From Pelagibacterium luteolum (GTDB lineage Bacteria; Pseudomonadota; Alphaproteobacteria; Rhizobiales; Devosiaceae): a stretch of DNA of 64,000 nucleotides. Positions 37,307-45,940 of the stretch are shown piece by piece. Position 1 is the first letter of the stretch, and every line of letters starts with the position of its first letter. The notes under the pieces are model-generated. The model was not told where the DNA came from. It saw only the letters and a list, made by a program, of their open reading frames with translations, and made no database searches. A program made the translations under genes and the position numbers. The stretch lies in assembly GCF_900100665.1 (NCBI RefSeq), contig NZ_FNCS01000012.1, positions 24,225 to 88,224 of the forward strand, written 5' to 3'.

Positions 37307-37477
37307 ATGACCGGTTCGGACCGCGACCAAAGATTGGCCGCAAAGCTGCGGGAAAACTTGCGGCGCCGTAAGGCGCAGGCCAAGGCGCGTTCGAGCGCGG
37401 AGCCATCGGCAGGCGAGGAGCAGCCCGCGCCACCCGAAGGACCCGACGAGCGCGACGACGCCGGCCAAAAGACCTGA
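37307..37477 (+). CDS. Small basic protein preceding murA
   Basis: 56 aa, very polar: DRDQRLAAKLRENLRRRKAQAKARSSAEP then a Glu/Pro-rich tail. Short proteins with the same RDQRLAAKLRENLRRRKAQAR core are common directly before murA in Hyphomicrobiales. ATG 37307 is supported by AGGAGAGG seven bases upstream. No function is known to me; the basic helix could bind nucleic acid. The frame upstream of this ATG is not family-like. Confidence 0.65.
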   Translation: MTGSDRDQRLAAKLRENLRRRKAQAKARSSAEPSAGEEQPAPPEGPDERDDAGQKT

Positions 37478-37619
37478 CCATCGCCTTTCCTTGCAGCGGT
37501 TTTCACGCTGCGATACCACAGGCATCGAAGTGTTCGTCGCCTGTGCGCGGCGATTCGTCCGCGCCAAAATCGTGGCGGGGCGGGAAACAACAAAGACTGC
37601 AACGTCCTAGGAGCAATCG

Positions 37620-38912
37620 ATGGACCGTATCCGACTCGTTGGTGGCAACGAACTCAACGGCGAAATTCCCATTTCCGGCGCCAAAAATGCCGCCCTGCCG
37701 TTGATGATCGCGTCGCTCTTGACCGACGAGCCTCTGGTGCTGGTCAACGTGCCGCGTCTCGCAGACGTGAAACAGCTCGAGCGCATTCTGGAAAATCACG
37801 GCGTCGATATCGCCGTGCATGGTCGTCGCCGTGGCGATACCGACATGGGCGGCCAGCGCATCACCTTCACGGCGTCTGACATCGTCGATACGACGGCGCC
37901 CTATGAGCTGGTCTCGACGATGCGCGCGAGTTTCTGGGTCATCGGCCCACTGCTGGCGCGCGAGGGCAATGCCCGCGTTTCGCTGCCCGGTGGTTGCGCG
38001 ATCGGCACGCGACCCGTCGATTTCTATCTCGATGGTCTGCGCCAGCTGAGCGCGGAGATCGATATCGATGGTGGCTATGTCGTAGCGCGTGCGCCCGGTG
38101 GCCGCCTCAAGGGCGCCAATGTGCGCTTTCCCAAGGTTTCCGTCGGCGCAACCCATGTGGTGATGATGGCCGCAACCCTTGCCGAGGGGACCACGATCAT
38201 CGAGAACGCGGCGCGCGAACCCGAAGTCTCCAATCTGGCCGAATGCCTTGTTGCCATGGGTGCCAAGATTACAGGCATCGGCACCGAACGGCTGGTGATC
38301 GAAGGCGTCGACAAGCTCAACGGGGCCATCCACGAAGTGCTGCCCGACCGCATCGAAACCGGCACCTATGCTATGGCCGCGGCAATGACGGGTGGCAATG
38401 TCTTGCTGCGCAATGCGCGGCCCGACTTGCTGCAATCGGCGCTCGATGTCCTGAGCCGCGCTGGCTCGGACATTACCAGCGAAGAGGGGGGCTTGCGCAT
38501 TCGCCGCAATGGCAATGGCATCCTGCCGGTCGATGTCGAAACCGATCCGTTCCCCGGGTTTCCGACCGATCTGCAGGCCCAGTTCATGGCGCTGATGACG
38601 CGCTCGAACGGGGTATCGGCGATCAAGGAAACGATTTTCGAAAACCGCTTCATGCATGTGGCCGAACTCGCGCGGTTTGGCGCGAAAATCCATGTCGATG
38701 GGCAGACGGCGCATGTGACGGGCGTGCCCGAACTCAAGGGAGCCCAGGTGATGGCCACCGATCTGCGTGCGTCGGTATCGCTGGTGATCGCTGGCCTTGC
38801 GGCCAAGGGCGAAACCGTCGTCAACCGCATCTATCACCTCGATCGTGGATTTGAGCGGCTGGAAGACAAGTTGAGCCGGTGCGGTGCGGAGATCGAGCGG
38901 ATTGCAGGTTAA
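37620..38912 (+). CDS. murA: UDP-N-acetylglucosamine 1-carboxyvinyltransferase
   Basis: First committed step of peptidoglycan synthesis: transfers enolpyruvate from PEP to UDP-GlcNAc. 430 aa. Substrate motif [20 protein letters not shown] at the N-terminus, catalytic loop [14 protein letters not shown] with Cys126 (the fosfomycin target residue is kept as Cys), and [21 protein letters not shown] in the second domain. It begins the conserved murA - DUF2948 - hisD - UPF0262 - phosphatase - infA - maf - yacG block. Confidence 0.97.
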   Translation: MDRIRLVGGNELNGEIPISGAKNAALPLMIASLLTDEPLVLVNVPRLADVKQLERILENHGVDIAVHGRRRGDTDMGGQRITFTASDIVDTTAPYELVSTMRASFWVIGPLLAREGNARVSLPGGCAIGTRPVDFYLDGLRQLSAEIDIDGGYVVARAPGGRLKGANVRFPKVSVGATHVVMMAATLAEGTTIIENAAREPEVSNLAECLVAMGAKITGIGTERLVIEGVDKLNGAIHEVLPDRIETGTYAMAAAMTGGNVLLRNARPDLLQSALDVLSRAGSDITSEEGGLRIRRNGNGILPVDVETDPFPGFPTDLQAQFMALMTRSNGVSAIKETIFENRFMHVAELARFGAKIHVDGQTAHVTGVPELKGAQVMATDLRASVSLVIAGLAAKGETVVNRIYHLDRGFERLEDKLSRCGAEIERIAG

Positions 38913-38999
38913 GCGAGTTGTGCAAAGGCGCTTGCACTTTGGGTCATAAATGCCCAGATGTGCGCCATGACCAACGCCTCAAACGCTTCCGGACCTGAC

Positions 39000-39431
39000 A
39001 TGACCGACCTCAAGCTCCTCGCCATCGACAGTGAAGATCTCGAGATCGTTTCCGCCCATGTGCAGGACGCCGTCGTCAAGGTCGGCGACATGGGGTATTC
39101 GAAATCGGATCGCCGGTTCGTTTTGCTTATGAACCGCTATGCCTGGGAAACGGGCAGCATGAAGGGCAGGGGGCAGCGCAAGCGGGCCGGGCTGCACTTC
39201 GATTTCGTTACTTCGGCCCATGCCGAAGGCTTCGATATCAATGCCAAGGACGGTGTGCTCGAATTGCTGGCGATCAGTTTTTCGATGAAGGACGACCCGG
39301 CGGGCGAAGTCTTGCTTACCTTTGCCGGCGGTGGCAGGGTGCGGCTCGAAGTCGAGTGTCTCGAAGCGCGCCTTCGCGATCTCGGCGGTGTCTGGGCGGC
39401 CAAGGCCCAGCCCATGCACGATATCGACTGA
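39000..39431 (+). CDS. DUF2948 family protein
   Basis: 143 aa cytosolic protein of a family restricted mostly to alphaproteobacteria. It begins MTDLKLLAIDSEDLEIVSAHVQDAVVKVGDMGY and contains RRFVLLMNRYAWE and a closing CLEARLRDLGGVWAAKAQP segment. Role unknown. Two upstream ATGs (38958 and 38967) are in frame; 39000 was chosen for agreement with the family start. It stands between murA and hisD in the block conserved across Hyphomicrobiales. Confidence 0.8.
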   Translation: MTDLKLLAIDSEDLEIVSAHVQDAVVKVGDMGYSKSDRRFVLLMNRYAWETGSMKGRGQRKRAGLHFDFVTSAHAEGFDINAKDGVLELLAISFSMKDDPAGEVLLTFAGGGRVRLEVECLEARLRDLGGVWAAKAQPMHDID

Positions 39432-39453
39432 TCCGGGACGCCATCGCCAGCCT

Positions 39454-40746
39454 ATGACCGCCTATCTTTCGAGCGCCGAACCCGGCTTCGCCCAAGCTTT
39501 CGAGACCCTACTGGCCTCCAAGCGTGAGGCCTCGGTCGAGGTCGGTGAAACTGTCGCCGCGATAATCGCGGATGTCCGCAAGCGCGGCGACGTTGCGCTG
39601 ATCGAATTGACCACCAAATTCGACGGCATGACGCTCGATGCCGCGGGGCTTAGATTTACCGCCGACGAGATCGAAGAGGCGTATCGCGCCGTCGATCCAG
39701 ATGTGCGCAGCGCGCTCGAACTGGCGCATCGCCGCATCACGGCGCACCACCAAAAGCAGATGCCGGAGGATAGCACCTATACCGACGACATCGGTGTGAC
39801 GCTCGGGAGCCGCTGGACGGCGGTCGAAGCCGTGGGCCTTTATGTGCCAGGCGGTCTCGCCTCCTATCCGTCTTCCGTGCTGATGAACGCAATTCCCGCC
39901 AAGGTGGCGGGCGTCGAGCGATTGGCGATGGTGGTCCCGACGCCCAAAGGCGTGGTCAATCCGGCCGTGCTCGCTGCCGCAAAAATCGCCGGTGTCGATG
40001 AGATTTACCGCGTCGGTGGCGCGCAGGCCGTGGCGGCGCTCGCGTTCGGCACAGACACCATCAAGCCAGTTTACAAAATCGTCGGCCCGGGCAACGCCTA
40101 TGTCGCGGCGGCGAAACGCCAGGTGTTCGGCACGGTCGGGATCGACATGATTGCCGGACCGTCAGAGGTGCTGGTCATCGCCGACAGCACCGCCAATCCA
40201 GCCTGGATCGCTGCCGATCTCTTGGCGCAGGCCGAACATGGCGGCGGAGCACAATCGATCCTTTTGACCACCGACGCCGATCTGGCCAAGGCGGTCGACG
40301 CCGAGGTGGACCGCCAGATCGGAACCCTTCGCGCGCCCGATACGGCACGCGCTGGCTGGAACGAGTTTGGCGCGATCATAACGGTGGCAACCATCGATGA
40401 GGCTATAGCGCTAGCCAATCGGATTGCATCCGAGCACGTCGAACTGGCGCTCGATGATCCGCAATCGGTGGTCGAAAAGATTCGCAACGCCGGCGCCATT
40501 TTTGTCGGGCACCACACGCCGGAAGCGATCGGCGATTATGTCGGCGGGTCGAACCACGTTCTCCCCACGGCGCGCTCGGCGCGGTTTGCGTCGGGACTTG
40601 GCGTGCTCGATTTTGTCAAGCGCACCACAATTTTGGGCTGCACGCCAGCGGCTCTGAGTGAGCTGGCAGACGCAACTGTGGCCCTTGCCGAAGCAGAGGG
40701 GCTGCAGGCGCACGGGCGGTCCGTATCGATCAGGCTCAATCGCTGA
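39454..40746 (+). CDS. hisD: Histidinol dehydrogenase
   Basis: Catalyses the last two oxidations of histidine synthesis, histidinol to histidine, with NAD and zinc. 430 aa. Signatures are GLYVPGGLASYPSSVLMNAIPA, the family pattern VGPGNAYVAAAKRQVFGTVGIDMIAGPSEV, HGGGAQS with zinc/catalytic His, and EHVELAL. ATG 39454 gives the family length; longer frames overlap the DUF2948 gene. The stop overlaps the next start as TGATG. Confidence 0.96.
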   Translation: MTAYLSSAEPGFAQAFETLLASKREASVEVGETVAAIIADVRKRGDVALIELTTKFDGMTLDAAGLRFTADEIEEAYRAVDPDVRSALELAHRRITAHHQKQMPEDSTYTDDIGVTLGSRWTAVEAVGLYVPGGLASYPSSVLMNAIPAKVAGVERLAMVVPTPKGVVNPAVLAAAKIAGVDEIYRVGGAQAVAALAFGTDTIKPVYKIVGPGNAYVAAAKRQVFGTVGIDMIAGPSEVLVIADSTANPAWIAADLLAQAEHGGGAQSILLTTDADLAKAVDAEVDRQIGTLRAPDTARAGWNEFGAIITVATIDEAIALANRIASEHVELALDDPQSVVEKIRNAGAIFVGHHTPEAIGDYVGGSNHVLPTARSARFASGLGVLDFVKRTTILGCTPAALSELADATVALAEAEGLQAHGRSVSIRLNR

Positions 40747-41705
40747 TGGACAAGCGGCCCTTCGATCCCAAGACCGACAGGATCGTCACGGTTACGCTCG
40801 ACCCCAACACGATCACTTCGGTCGATCCCGACGAAGTGCACGAATGGCGCATTGCGAGCTATGATCTGATCGACAACAATCGCTTCTATCCGGCGCGCGT
40901 GTCGGCGACGGGCCCATATGCATTGCATTTATCGATCATCCAGAACCACATCGTTCTCGACGTTCGTCATCCGGAAACTTTCAAGCCCATTGCCGCCCAT
41001 TATCTGTCGCTGACTCCGTTTCGCAGCCTGATCCGGGACTATTTTCGCATTCGGGAAAGCTATTACGAAGCGATCCGCTCGGCCTCGACATTCCAGATCG
41101 AGGCTGTGGATATGGGGCGGCGCGGGCTGCACAATCAGGCGGCGGAGCTGCTGATCGAGCGGTTGAAAAACAAGCTGGTGATGGATCTGGAAACCGCGCG
41201 CCGGCTGTTCACGCTGATCTGCGCCGTCCAGCCCTATGCTGCGCGGGTGCCGGAGCAGGACAGCCAACTGCCGACCATACTATTTGTCTGTTCGATGAAC
41301 TCGGTACGCTCGCCCATCGCCGCAGCGCTGGCGCGAAAGCATTTCCCCGGCCACATTATCGCGCGTTCGGCGGGCGTGCGGTCGGGCAAGGTCGACCATT
41401 TCGTCCATGAGGTGATGGAAGAGATCGGCATCGACATGTCGGTCCACACCCCTCACACGATGGATGAGCTCGTGGCATCCAGTTTCGACGCGATCATTAC
41501 GTTGGCCGATGATGCCAAGGCCGCGGTCGACGCGCGGGGGCTGCAGGCCCAGACCATGGAGCATTGGCCGCTCGAAGACCCGGCCGAGGCCGAAGGGACG
41601 CGGGAGACCGTTCTGGCGGCCTATCGGCGCTTGCGCGACCAGCTTGACGCGCGGCTGCGCGAGGCCTTGCCAAACATGCTCGAACTGGCTCAGAAGTCGG
41701 GCTGA
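40746..41705 (+). CDS. Fusion of UPF0262 and low-molecular-weight phosphatase domains
   Basis: 319 aa in one uninterrupted frame. Residues 1-160 are UPF0262 (RIASYDLIDNNRFYPARV, HLSIIQNHIVLDVR, SLTPFRSLIRDYFRIRESYYEAIR, ending LFTLICAVQP). Residues about 176-315 are a LMW protein-tyrosine-phosphatase/arsenate-reductase-like domain with loop C182-SMNSV-R188 and general acid in HWPLEDP. In the related genomes I recall these are two adjacent genes. The start overlaps hisD. The phosphatase substrate is unknown; the fusion suggests the two parts work together. Confidence 0.85.
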   Translation: MDKRPFDPKTDRIVTVTLDPNTITSVDPDEVHEWRIASYDLIDNNRFYPARVSATGPYALHLSIIQNHIVLDVRHPETFKPIAAHYLSLTPFRSLIRDYFRIRESYYEAIRSASTFQIEAVDMGRRGLHNQAAELLIERLKNKLVMDLETARRLFTLICAVQPYAARVPEQDSQLPTILFVCSMNSVRSPIAAALARKHFPGHIIARSAGVRSGKVDHFVHEVMEEIGIDMSVHTPHTMDELVASSFDAIITLADDAKAAVDARGLQAQTMEHWPLEDPAEAEGTRETVLAAYRRLRDQLDARLREALPNMLELAQKSG

Positions 41706-41792
41706 ACTGGCCCTTTCATTTATCGGCGTTTGCGTTTAGTTTGCGCGCCAAATCGCGCCCCGGTTTCCTATGGGGCTTATTCAGGAGAAAGA

Positions 41793-42011
41793 ATGGCAAA
41801 GGAAGAAGTGCTCGAATTTCCGGGCGTTGTAACGGAATTGCTTCCCAACGCGACATTTCGCGTCAAGCTCGAGAACGAACACGAGATCATCGCCCATACT
41901 GCCGGTCGTATGCGCAAGAACCGCATCCGCGTTCTCGCAGGCGACAAGGTGCTGGTCGAAATGACGCCCTACGACCTGACCAAGGGCCGCATCACCTATC
42001 GTTTCAAGTAA
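41793..42011 (+). CDS. infA: Translation initiation factor IF-1
   Basis: 72 aa S1/OB-fold protein that occupies the ribosomal A site during initiation. Sequence is near-canonical: [56 protein letters not shown] 41793 is preceded by CAGGAG at seven to eight bases. It heads the infA - maf - yacG segment that follows the phosphatase gene in this order. Confidence 0.98.
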   Translation: MAKEEVLEFPGVVTELLPNATFRVKLENEHEIIAHTAGRMRKNRIRVLAGDKVLVEMTPYDLTKGRITYRFK

Positions 42012-42099
42012 GGTCTCCAGGGAGCGTTTTTCAAAGGCAGGACAATGATCCTTCTGCGTTTGAAAGACGCCGCCGGTGATCTCACACCAGGTTAGCCTC

Positions 42100-42741
42100 A
42101 TGGTATCCGGACGCCCAGAACTCATTCTTGCTTCGTCCTCTCCGCGACGGCTGGCCCTATTGAACCAGATCGGCATCGATCCCGATCACCTGATTCCAGC
42201 CCATGTGGATGAAACGCCCGAACGCGCCGAGCTGCCAAGGCGGCTCGCGCAGCGGCTCGCCCATGCCAAGGCGACCGAAGTGCGCAAAAAGGCGCGGCAG
42301 GCCGGGGTCGGGGGCGATGCCATAGTGCTCGCTGCCGATACGGTGGTCGCCGTGGGGCGGCGCATTTTGCCCAAGGCCGAGACCATGGACGAGGCAGCGA
42401 GCTGCCTACGCCTGTTGTCCGGGCGGTCGCACCGTGTATTTACCGGGCTCTGCGTCCTCTCCAAATCCGGACAGGTCCGCGAGCGGCTTGTCGATACCCG
42501 CATTCGCTTCAAGCGGTTGTCGAACAAGGAAATCGAGGCCTATCTCGCCAGTGGCGAATGGAACGGCAAGGCCGGTGGCTATGCCATCCAGGGCATCGCC
42601 GGATCGTTCGTCGTCAAGATGAGCGGGTCCTACAATGCCGTGGTCGGCCTGCCGCTGCTCGAAACCGTCGGACTGTTGCTCGCCGAAGGCTATCCAGTGC
42701 ATTTCAACTGGCTCAATCCGGCAAATCTTTCAGGCGTCTGA
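42100..42741 (+). CDS. maf: Maf-family nucleoside triphosphate pyrophosphatase
   Basis: 213 aa house-cleaning enzyme that hydrolyses non-canonical or modified NTPs. Motifs: [19 protein letters not shown] at the N-terminus (phosphate loop), [26 protein letters not shown] with the catalytic Asp, [11 protein letters not shown], and [19 protein letters not shown] 42100 was taken; an in-frame start at 42076 is possible. Followed two bases later by yacG. Confidence 0.94.
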   Translation: MVSGRPELILASSSPRRLALLNQIGIDPDHLIPAHVDETPERAELPRRLAQRLAHAKATEVRKKARQAGVGGDAIVLAADTVVAVGRRILPKAETMDEAASCLRLLSGRSHRVFTGLCVLSKSGQVRERLVDTRIRFKRLSNKEIEAYLASGEWNGKAGGYAIQGIAGSFVVKMSGSYNAVVGLPLLETVGLLLAEGYPVHFNWLNPANLSGV

Positions 42742-42743
42742 CA

Positions 42744-42956
42744 ATGCCCGATAACGTAACCCGTCTGCGTCAGCCAAAGCCATGCCCAATTTGCGGCAAG
42801 CTCTCGGTGCAGCAATTCCACCCCTTCTGCTCGGCACGTTGCGCCGATGTCGATCTCAACCGTTGGCTCAAGGGCAATTACGCGATCCCCGGCAATCCGG
42901 TCGAGACCGACCCCGAGGGCGATGGGTTCGATATGCCTGGTGAAGAGGACAACTAG
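42744..42956 (+). CDS. yacG: DNA gyrase inhibitor / zinc-binding protein YacG
   Basis: 70 aa. Four-Cys zinc site CPICGK...HPFCSARCAD, then DLNRWLKGNYAIPG, which in Escherichia coli YacG contacts GyrB, and an acidic tail (EEDN). The ATG is two bases after the maf stop. Small zinc ribbon that inhibits gyrase in vitro in E. coli; the role here is assumed by homology. It is the last gene of the core block before tRNA-Phe. Confidence 0.93.
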   Translation: MPDNVTRLRQPKPCPICGKLSVQQFHPFCSARCADVDLNRWLKGNYAIPGNPVETDPEGDGFDMPGEEDN

Positions 42957-43098
42957 AGCCTGTTTCGGCGATTTGCCTGCGGCCCCAAAAGAATTTGTGC
43001 CCCTTGCGCAAAAAGTGGGTGTGGGTGCTGGACAGTCGAAATCTGACCCCCTATAAACCGCCCACCAACGCGGGGCCCGAGGGTCCCAAATCAGCGAT

Positions 43099-43174
43099 GC
43101 CCAGGTAGCTCAGTTGGTAGAGCAGCGGATTGAAAATCCGCGTGTCGGCGGTTCAATTCCGTCCCTGGGCACCA
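43099..43174 (+). tRNA. tRNA-Phe (anticodon GAA)
   Basis: 76 nt with encoded CCA. Acceptor GCCCAGG/CCTGGGC, D-arm TAGCTCAGTTGGTAGAGCA, anticodon loop TTGAAAA giving GAA, and T-arm GGCGG TTCAATT CCGTC. Complete gene; an integrase gene begins 235 bases downstream, so it is the likely attachment site. Confidence 0.96.
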
Positions 43175-43190
43175 TTTTCACTTGAAAAAC

Positions 43191-43323
43191 AAGCACTTAG
43201 TAGCACTGATTGCGTTTGCGATGGCCTAGCTATGCGGATAAATGCATTAGCACAGCCTAGCACAGTGCTTGTACATCAATGACTTAGCCGATATTCCTTT
43301 TTGCGCTAGCACGATCCAAGCAC
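43191..43323. repeat. Three pairs of helically phased TAGCAC/AAGCAC repeats
   Basis: Copies at 43191, 43201, 43248, 43258, 43307 and 43318, plus one inverted copy GTGCTT at 43265. Within each pair the starts are 10-11 bases apart, and the pairs recur about every 58 bases. They lie between the tRNA-Phe end and the integrase start. The arrangement suits arm-type integrase sites or sites of an excisionase or repressor. Confidence 0.65.
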
Positions 43324-43408
43324 AATGACCGACCAACGCGCCAACAGGCGTTTATGGTTCAGTGCCTTTGAACTCGTGCTGATGCGGGGGAAAAGCTAAG
43401 TTGGCGCA

Positions 43409-44719
43409 ATGCTAAACTTCACTGATGATCGATATCCGAATCAGTCTGAGGGCTTTCAGATATTTCTACGGGGAGATGTCTGGTGGGTGCGCTTCAGTCT
43501 AAAGCAACAGGGGCAGCAACGATTCTCACTTAAGACCAAAGATCAGGATACAGCTGCACTGCTAGCCAGAGAAAAGTGGGCTAGTTCCTGCCTACTTGCC
43601 GAGCATGGGATCCGCAGCAATTCGAAGAGTTTTGCCAAAGTTGCGGAGGAGTTCATTGCGCAGCTTGAAAGGGAGGTCGAACGCGGTGTGCGTGCGGAAT
43701 ACCAGGCTAAGCAGTACCCAATGATCATTCGCACCTATTTCGTACGGCATTTCGATAAGCGAGCGATCGATCAGATCCGGACCGGCGATATAGAAAGGTA
43801 CTGGGACTGGCGTAGAGAGTACTGGATCAGTGGGCCAGGCTCGAAACATCCCTACATCGTCTACAAACGCGTCATAAAAGGGCGAGAGACGCGCATACGC
43901 CGCGCTGTTAAGGAAGGCTATCCCACAGATAGCACGCTGGCCAAAGAGGTGCTGCTGTTCAACCAGATATTCGATTTCGCTAGGCGCAGGGATTACCTAA
44001 CACAGGTACCGGAGATAGCGCTACGCAAGAGTAAAGTGAGAAAGCAGAAGGCAAGGCCAGGCTTCACGCTGGAGGAGTTTCGCCATCTGCTCGATGTGAG
44101 TGAAAGACGAATCCACGAAGATCACATCAACAGCCATGTCCGGAACGATCGCACGAAACTGCACGCTTTCTGCTATATCGCTGGGTTCACCGGCTTGAGG
44201 CCGACAGAATTGTTCAACCTGTGCTGGGGGAACATTGAGCAACGCACGGTAGAGCTAGCAGCGGGCGTCCCGCAGAACATTCTCGTGTTCCATGTGCGCG
44301 GGAAGGGAAAAGAAAGGGAGACGGCCACCATGCCTGAAATCCTAACTTCGCTGAACCTCCTAAAAAACGTTTTCATGCTGGAAACAGAGCGCGAGCCGAA
44401 TGGCGACGACCCTCTTTTCGCCAATGCTGATGGTTCGCCCATCAAATCGTTTAAGGTTGGCTTGGCGCAGTTGTTCGAAGCAGCCGGCCTTCGCACCGTT
44501 GATGATGGCAGGCAGCGCAGCAGCTTCTCATTCCGCCACTTCTACATCACCCAACAGATCCGCAATAACGTGAACCCGCATGTGCTCGCTCGAAATGCGG
44601 GCACATCTACGCAGATGATAGACCAATATTATTCCAAAATCGTCGCGACGGACGAGGTGAACAAGCTCACGCCCGACTGGTTCGGCACGCGGTTTCAGTT
44701 GCCAGTGAAGGGGCGTTAG
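43409..44719 (+). CDS. Tyrosine recombinase / site-specific integrase
   Basis: 436 aa. N-terminal DNA-binding region to about 200, catalytic domain after about 220. Catalytic residues visible: Arg in GFTGLRPTELFNL (about 262), Arg/His in SFSFRHFYITQQ (first His of the H-x-x-R box is Ser), and nucleophile Tyr in QMIDQYYSK (about 407). It lies 235 bases from tRNA-Phe, in the orientation usual for tRNA-targeting islands, and probably catalyses integration there. No excisionase gene was recognised. Confidence 0.9.
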   Translation: MLNFTDDRYPNQSEGFQIFLRGDVWWVRFSLKQQGQQRFSLKTKDQDTAALLAREKWASSCLLAEHGIRSNSKSFAKVAEEFIAQLEREVERGVRAEYQAKQYPMIIRTYFVRHFDKRAIDQIRTGDIERYWDWRREYWISGPGSKHPYIVYKRVIKGRETRIRRAVKEGYPTDSTLAKEVLLFNQIFDFARRRDYLTQVPEIALRKSKVRKQKARPGFTLEEFRHLLDVSERRIHEDHINSHVRNDRTKLHAFCYIAGFTGLRPTELFNLCWGNIEQRTVELAAGVPQNILVFHVRGKGKERETATMPEILTSLNLLKNVFMLETEREPNGDDPLFANADGSPIKSFKVGLAQLFEAAGLRTVDDGRQRSSFSFRHFYITQQIRNNVNPHVLARNAGTSTQMIDQYYSKIVATDEVNKLTPDWFGTRFQLPVKGR

Positions 44720-45181
44720 GCACCGGCACGGTTGGATGGCGAGGAGTGGCATGCAAAAAGGCAGTTGCTGCATTGCAGAAGAAAGTCACCGTCAATATGA
44801 ACGAAGTGGCAGCAAACGGTGTACTACGCGTCCGCCAGGCTTACTTTAATCGGCGTATCCGGCTCCGGAAAAGTGTCCGTCATTCAATCAAGCACGGCCA
44901 TTCATCCAAGACGGGAAGCTGGTGACATCGGCAACTCCAGGAAAATCATCTATTACTGCCGCCCGATATCCGAAGTTTGGCCGCCGATGTGGCGGCTTCT
45001 CCAACATCAGTTGGTAGTGAAAGGTATCTAACAACTGCCGTTCAAAAATTTATAGCGTGGCGGAATTATTGTTGATTCCCAATATGCTGGTCGGGACTGG
45101 CATCCAGCCTAACTCGATTAAATTAGGTAGATGCGTACCTAAGAATCGGTTCTATTCAGGCATAATGGAGCTACGGCTAGT
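44720..45181. other. Region between integrase and unknown gene (462 bases)
   Basis: Short open frames exist (for example 44819-45031, 70 codons, and a 42-codon frame starting near 44798) but none has a strong ribosome site or recognisable sequence. The last 80 bases are AT-rich and contain inverted TTAGG/CCTAA elements (next entry), so they probably form the promoter of the 252-aa gene. Confidence 0.4.
45123..45142. promoter_or_regulatory. Inverted repeat TTAGGTA-N6-TACCTAA upstream of the unknown gene
   Basis: Perfect seven-base arms with spacer GATGCG, ending 39 bases before the start codon. A further CCTAA at 45108-45112 can pair alternatively with the left arm. Position and symmetry suit a repressor or controller-protein site; no regulator gene is obvious in the island. 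Confidence 0.5.
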
Positions 45182-45940
45182 ATGTCAGCTATCGGTGAAC
45201 AAGAAGTACTGGATAACTGCGGTGCGCTCGTGGATCTTCACGCATGCACATTGTCGGGTCGCGTAGTGTACTTCGATATCACCGGACTTGGCCACAGCAC
45301 ATGGGTCCCTCTGGTTAAGGTTTTCCTCGACCAAGAAGTCGAATTGAGAGTCGTCTATCTTGAACCCAGCAGCTACACTCTGAGCCCTACGCCACGGGCG
45401 GGAGAGCTTTACGACCTGAGCGAAAGAATCCAGGGAATTCGTCCACTTCCACTAGTAACGGTGCTCGATGAGCCGCCCGTCGAAGATATTCTTTTTGTGC
45501 CGTTCTTGGGCTTCGAAGGAACACGATTTTCCCACATGCTTGAGGAGATCCAACCCTTTGATCGCAAAACCATACCGGTGATAGGTGCACCCGGCTTTAG
45601 GCCTGAATATCCTTTCAAGTCTTATATCGGAAACGCTGGACCGCTAGCTAGGTCTGGAGGCAACCGGTTGGTGCGATATGCCAAATCCAATTGTCCGTTC
45701 AGCGCATTCTATGTCTTGGACGACATATTTAAGCGATACCCAAAAGCGCACATTAAGATCGGGCTGATTGGAACAAAGCCACATGCGCTTGGTGCTACGT
45801 TGTTTTTCCTGGCAAAGGGGGATCGAGTTGAGTTGGTGTATGACCACGTGAAGCGCAAGAAGAATAGGACGAAAGGGTTTGATAGGTGCTTAGTCTACAA
45901 TGTGGCTGAGTTTTTTGCTGAACGGGCCGTAGCGATTTGA
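45182..45940 (+). CDS. Unknown 252-aa protein coupled to DNA methyltransferase
   Basis: Not recognised with confidence. 252 aa, soluble, alternating strand-helix predicted. Notable blocks: RVVYFDITGLGHSTWVPLVK, the central ILFVPFLGFEGTRF, IPVIGAPGFRPEYPFKS, and near the C-terminus IKIGLIGTKPHALGATLFFL followed by VELVYDH and RKKNRTKGFDRC. The GTKPxALGA turn resembles ligand-binding Rossmann folds such as CARF-type sensors; this is inference only. ATG 45182 has GGAG eleven bases upstream. The stop overlaps the methyltransferase TTG start by four bases (TTGA), so both are made from one mRNA. Confidence 0.7.
   Translation: MSAIGEQEVLDNCGALVDLHACTLSGRVVYFDITGLGHSTWVPLVKVFLDQEVELRVVYLEPSSYTLSPTPRAGELYDLSERIQGIRPLPLVTVLDEPPVEDILFVPFLGFEGTRFSHMLEEIQPFDRKTIPVIGAPGFRPEYPFKSYIGNAGPLARSGGNRLVRYAKSNCPFSAFYVLDDIFKRYPKAHIKIGLIGTKPHALGATLFFLAKGDRVELVYDHVKRKKNRTKGFDRCLVYNVAEFFAERAVAI

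Noticed and set aside
37503..38837. 444-codon open frame antisense to murA
   Set aside because: Shadow of murA; His/Arg-rich sequence without domains.
45057..45266. 69-codon ORF overlapping the start of the 252-aa gene
   Set aside because: It overlaps both the operator-like dyads and the better-supported gene and has no recognisable sequence.
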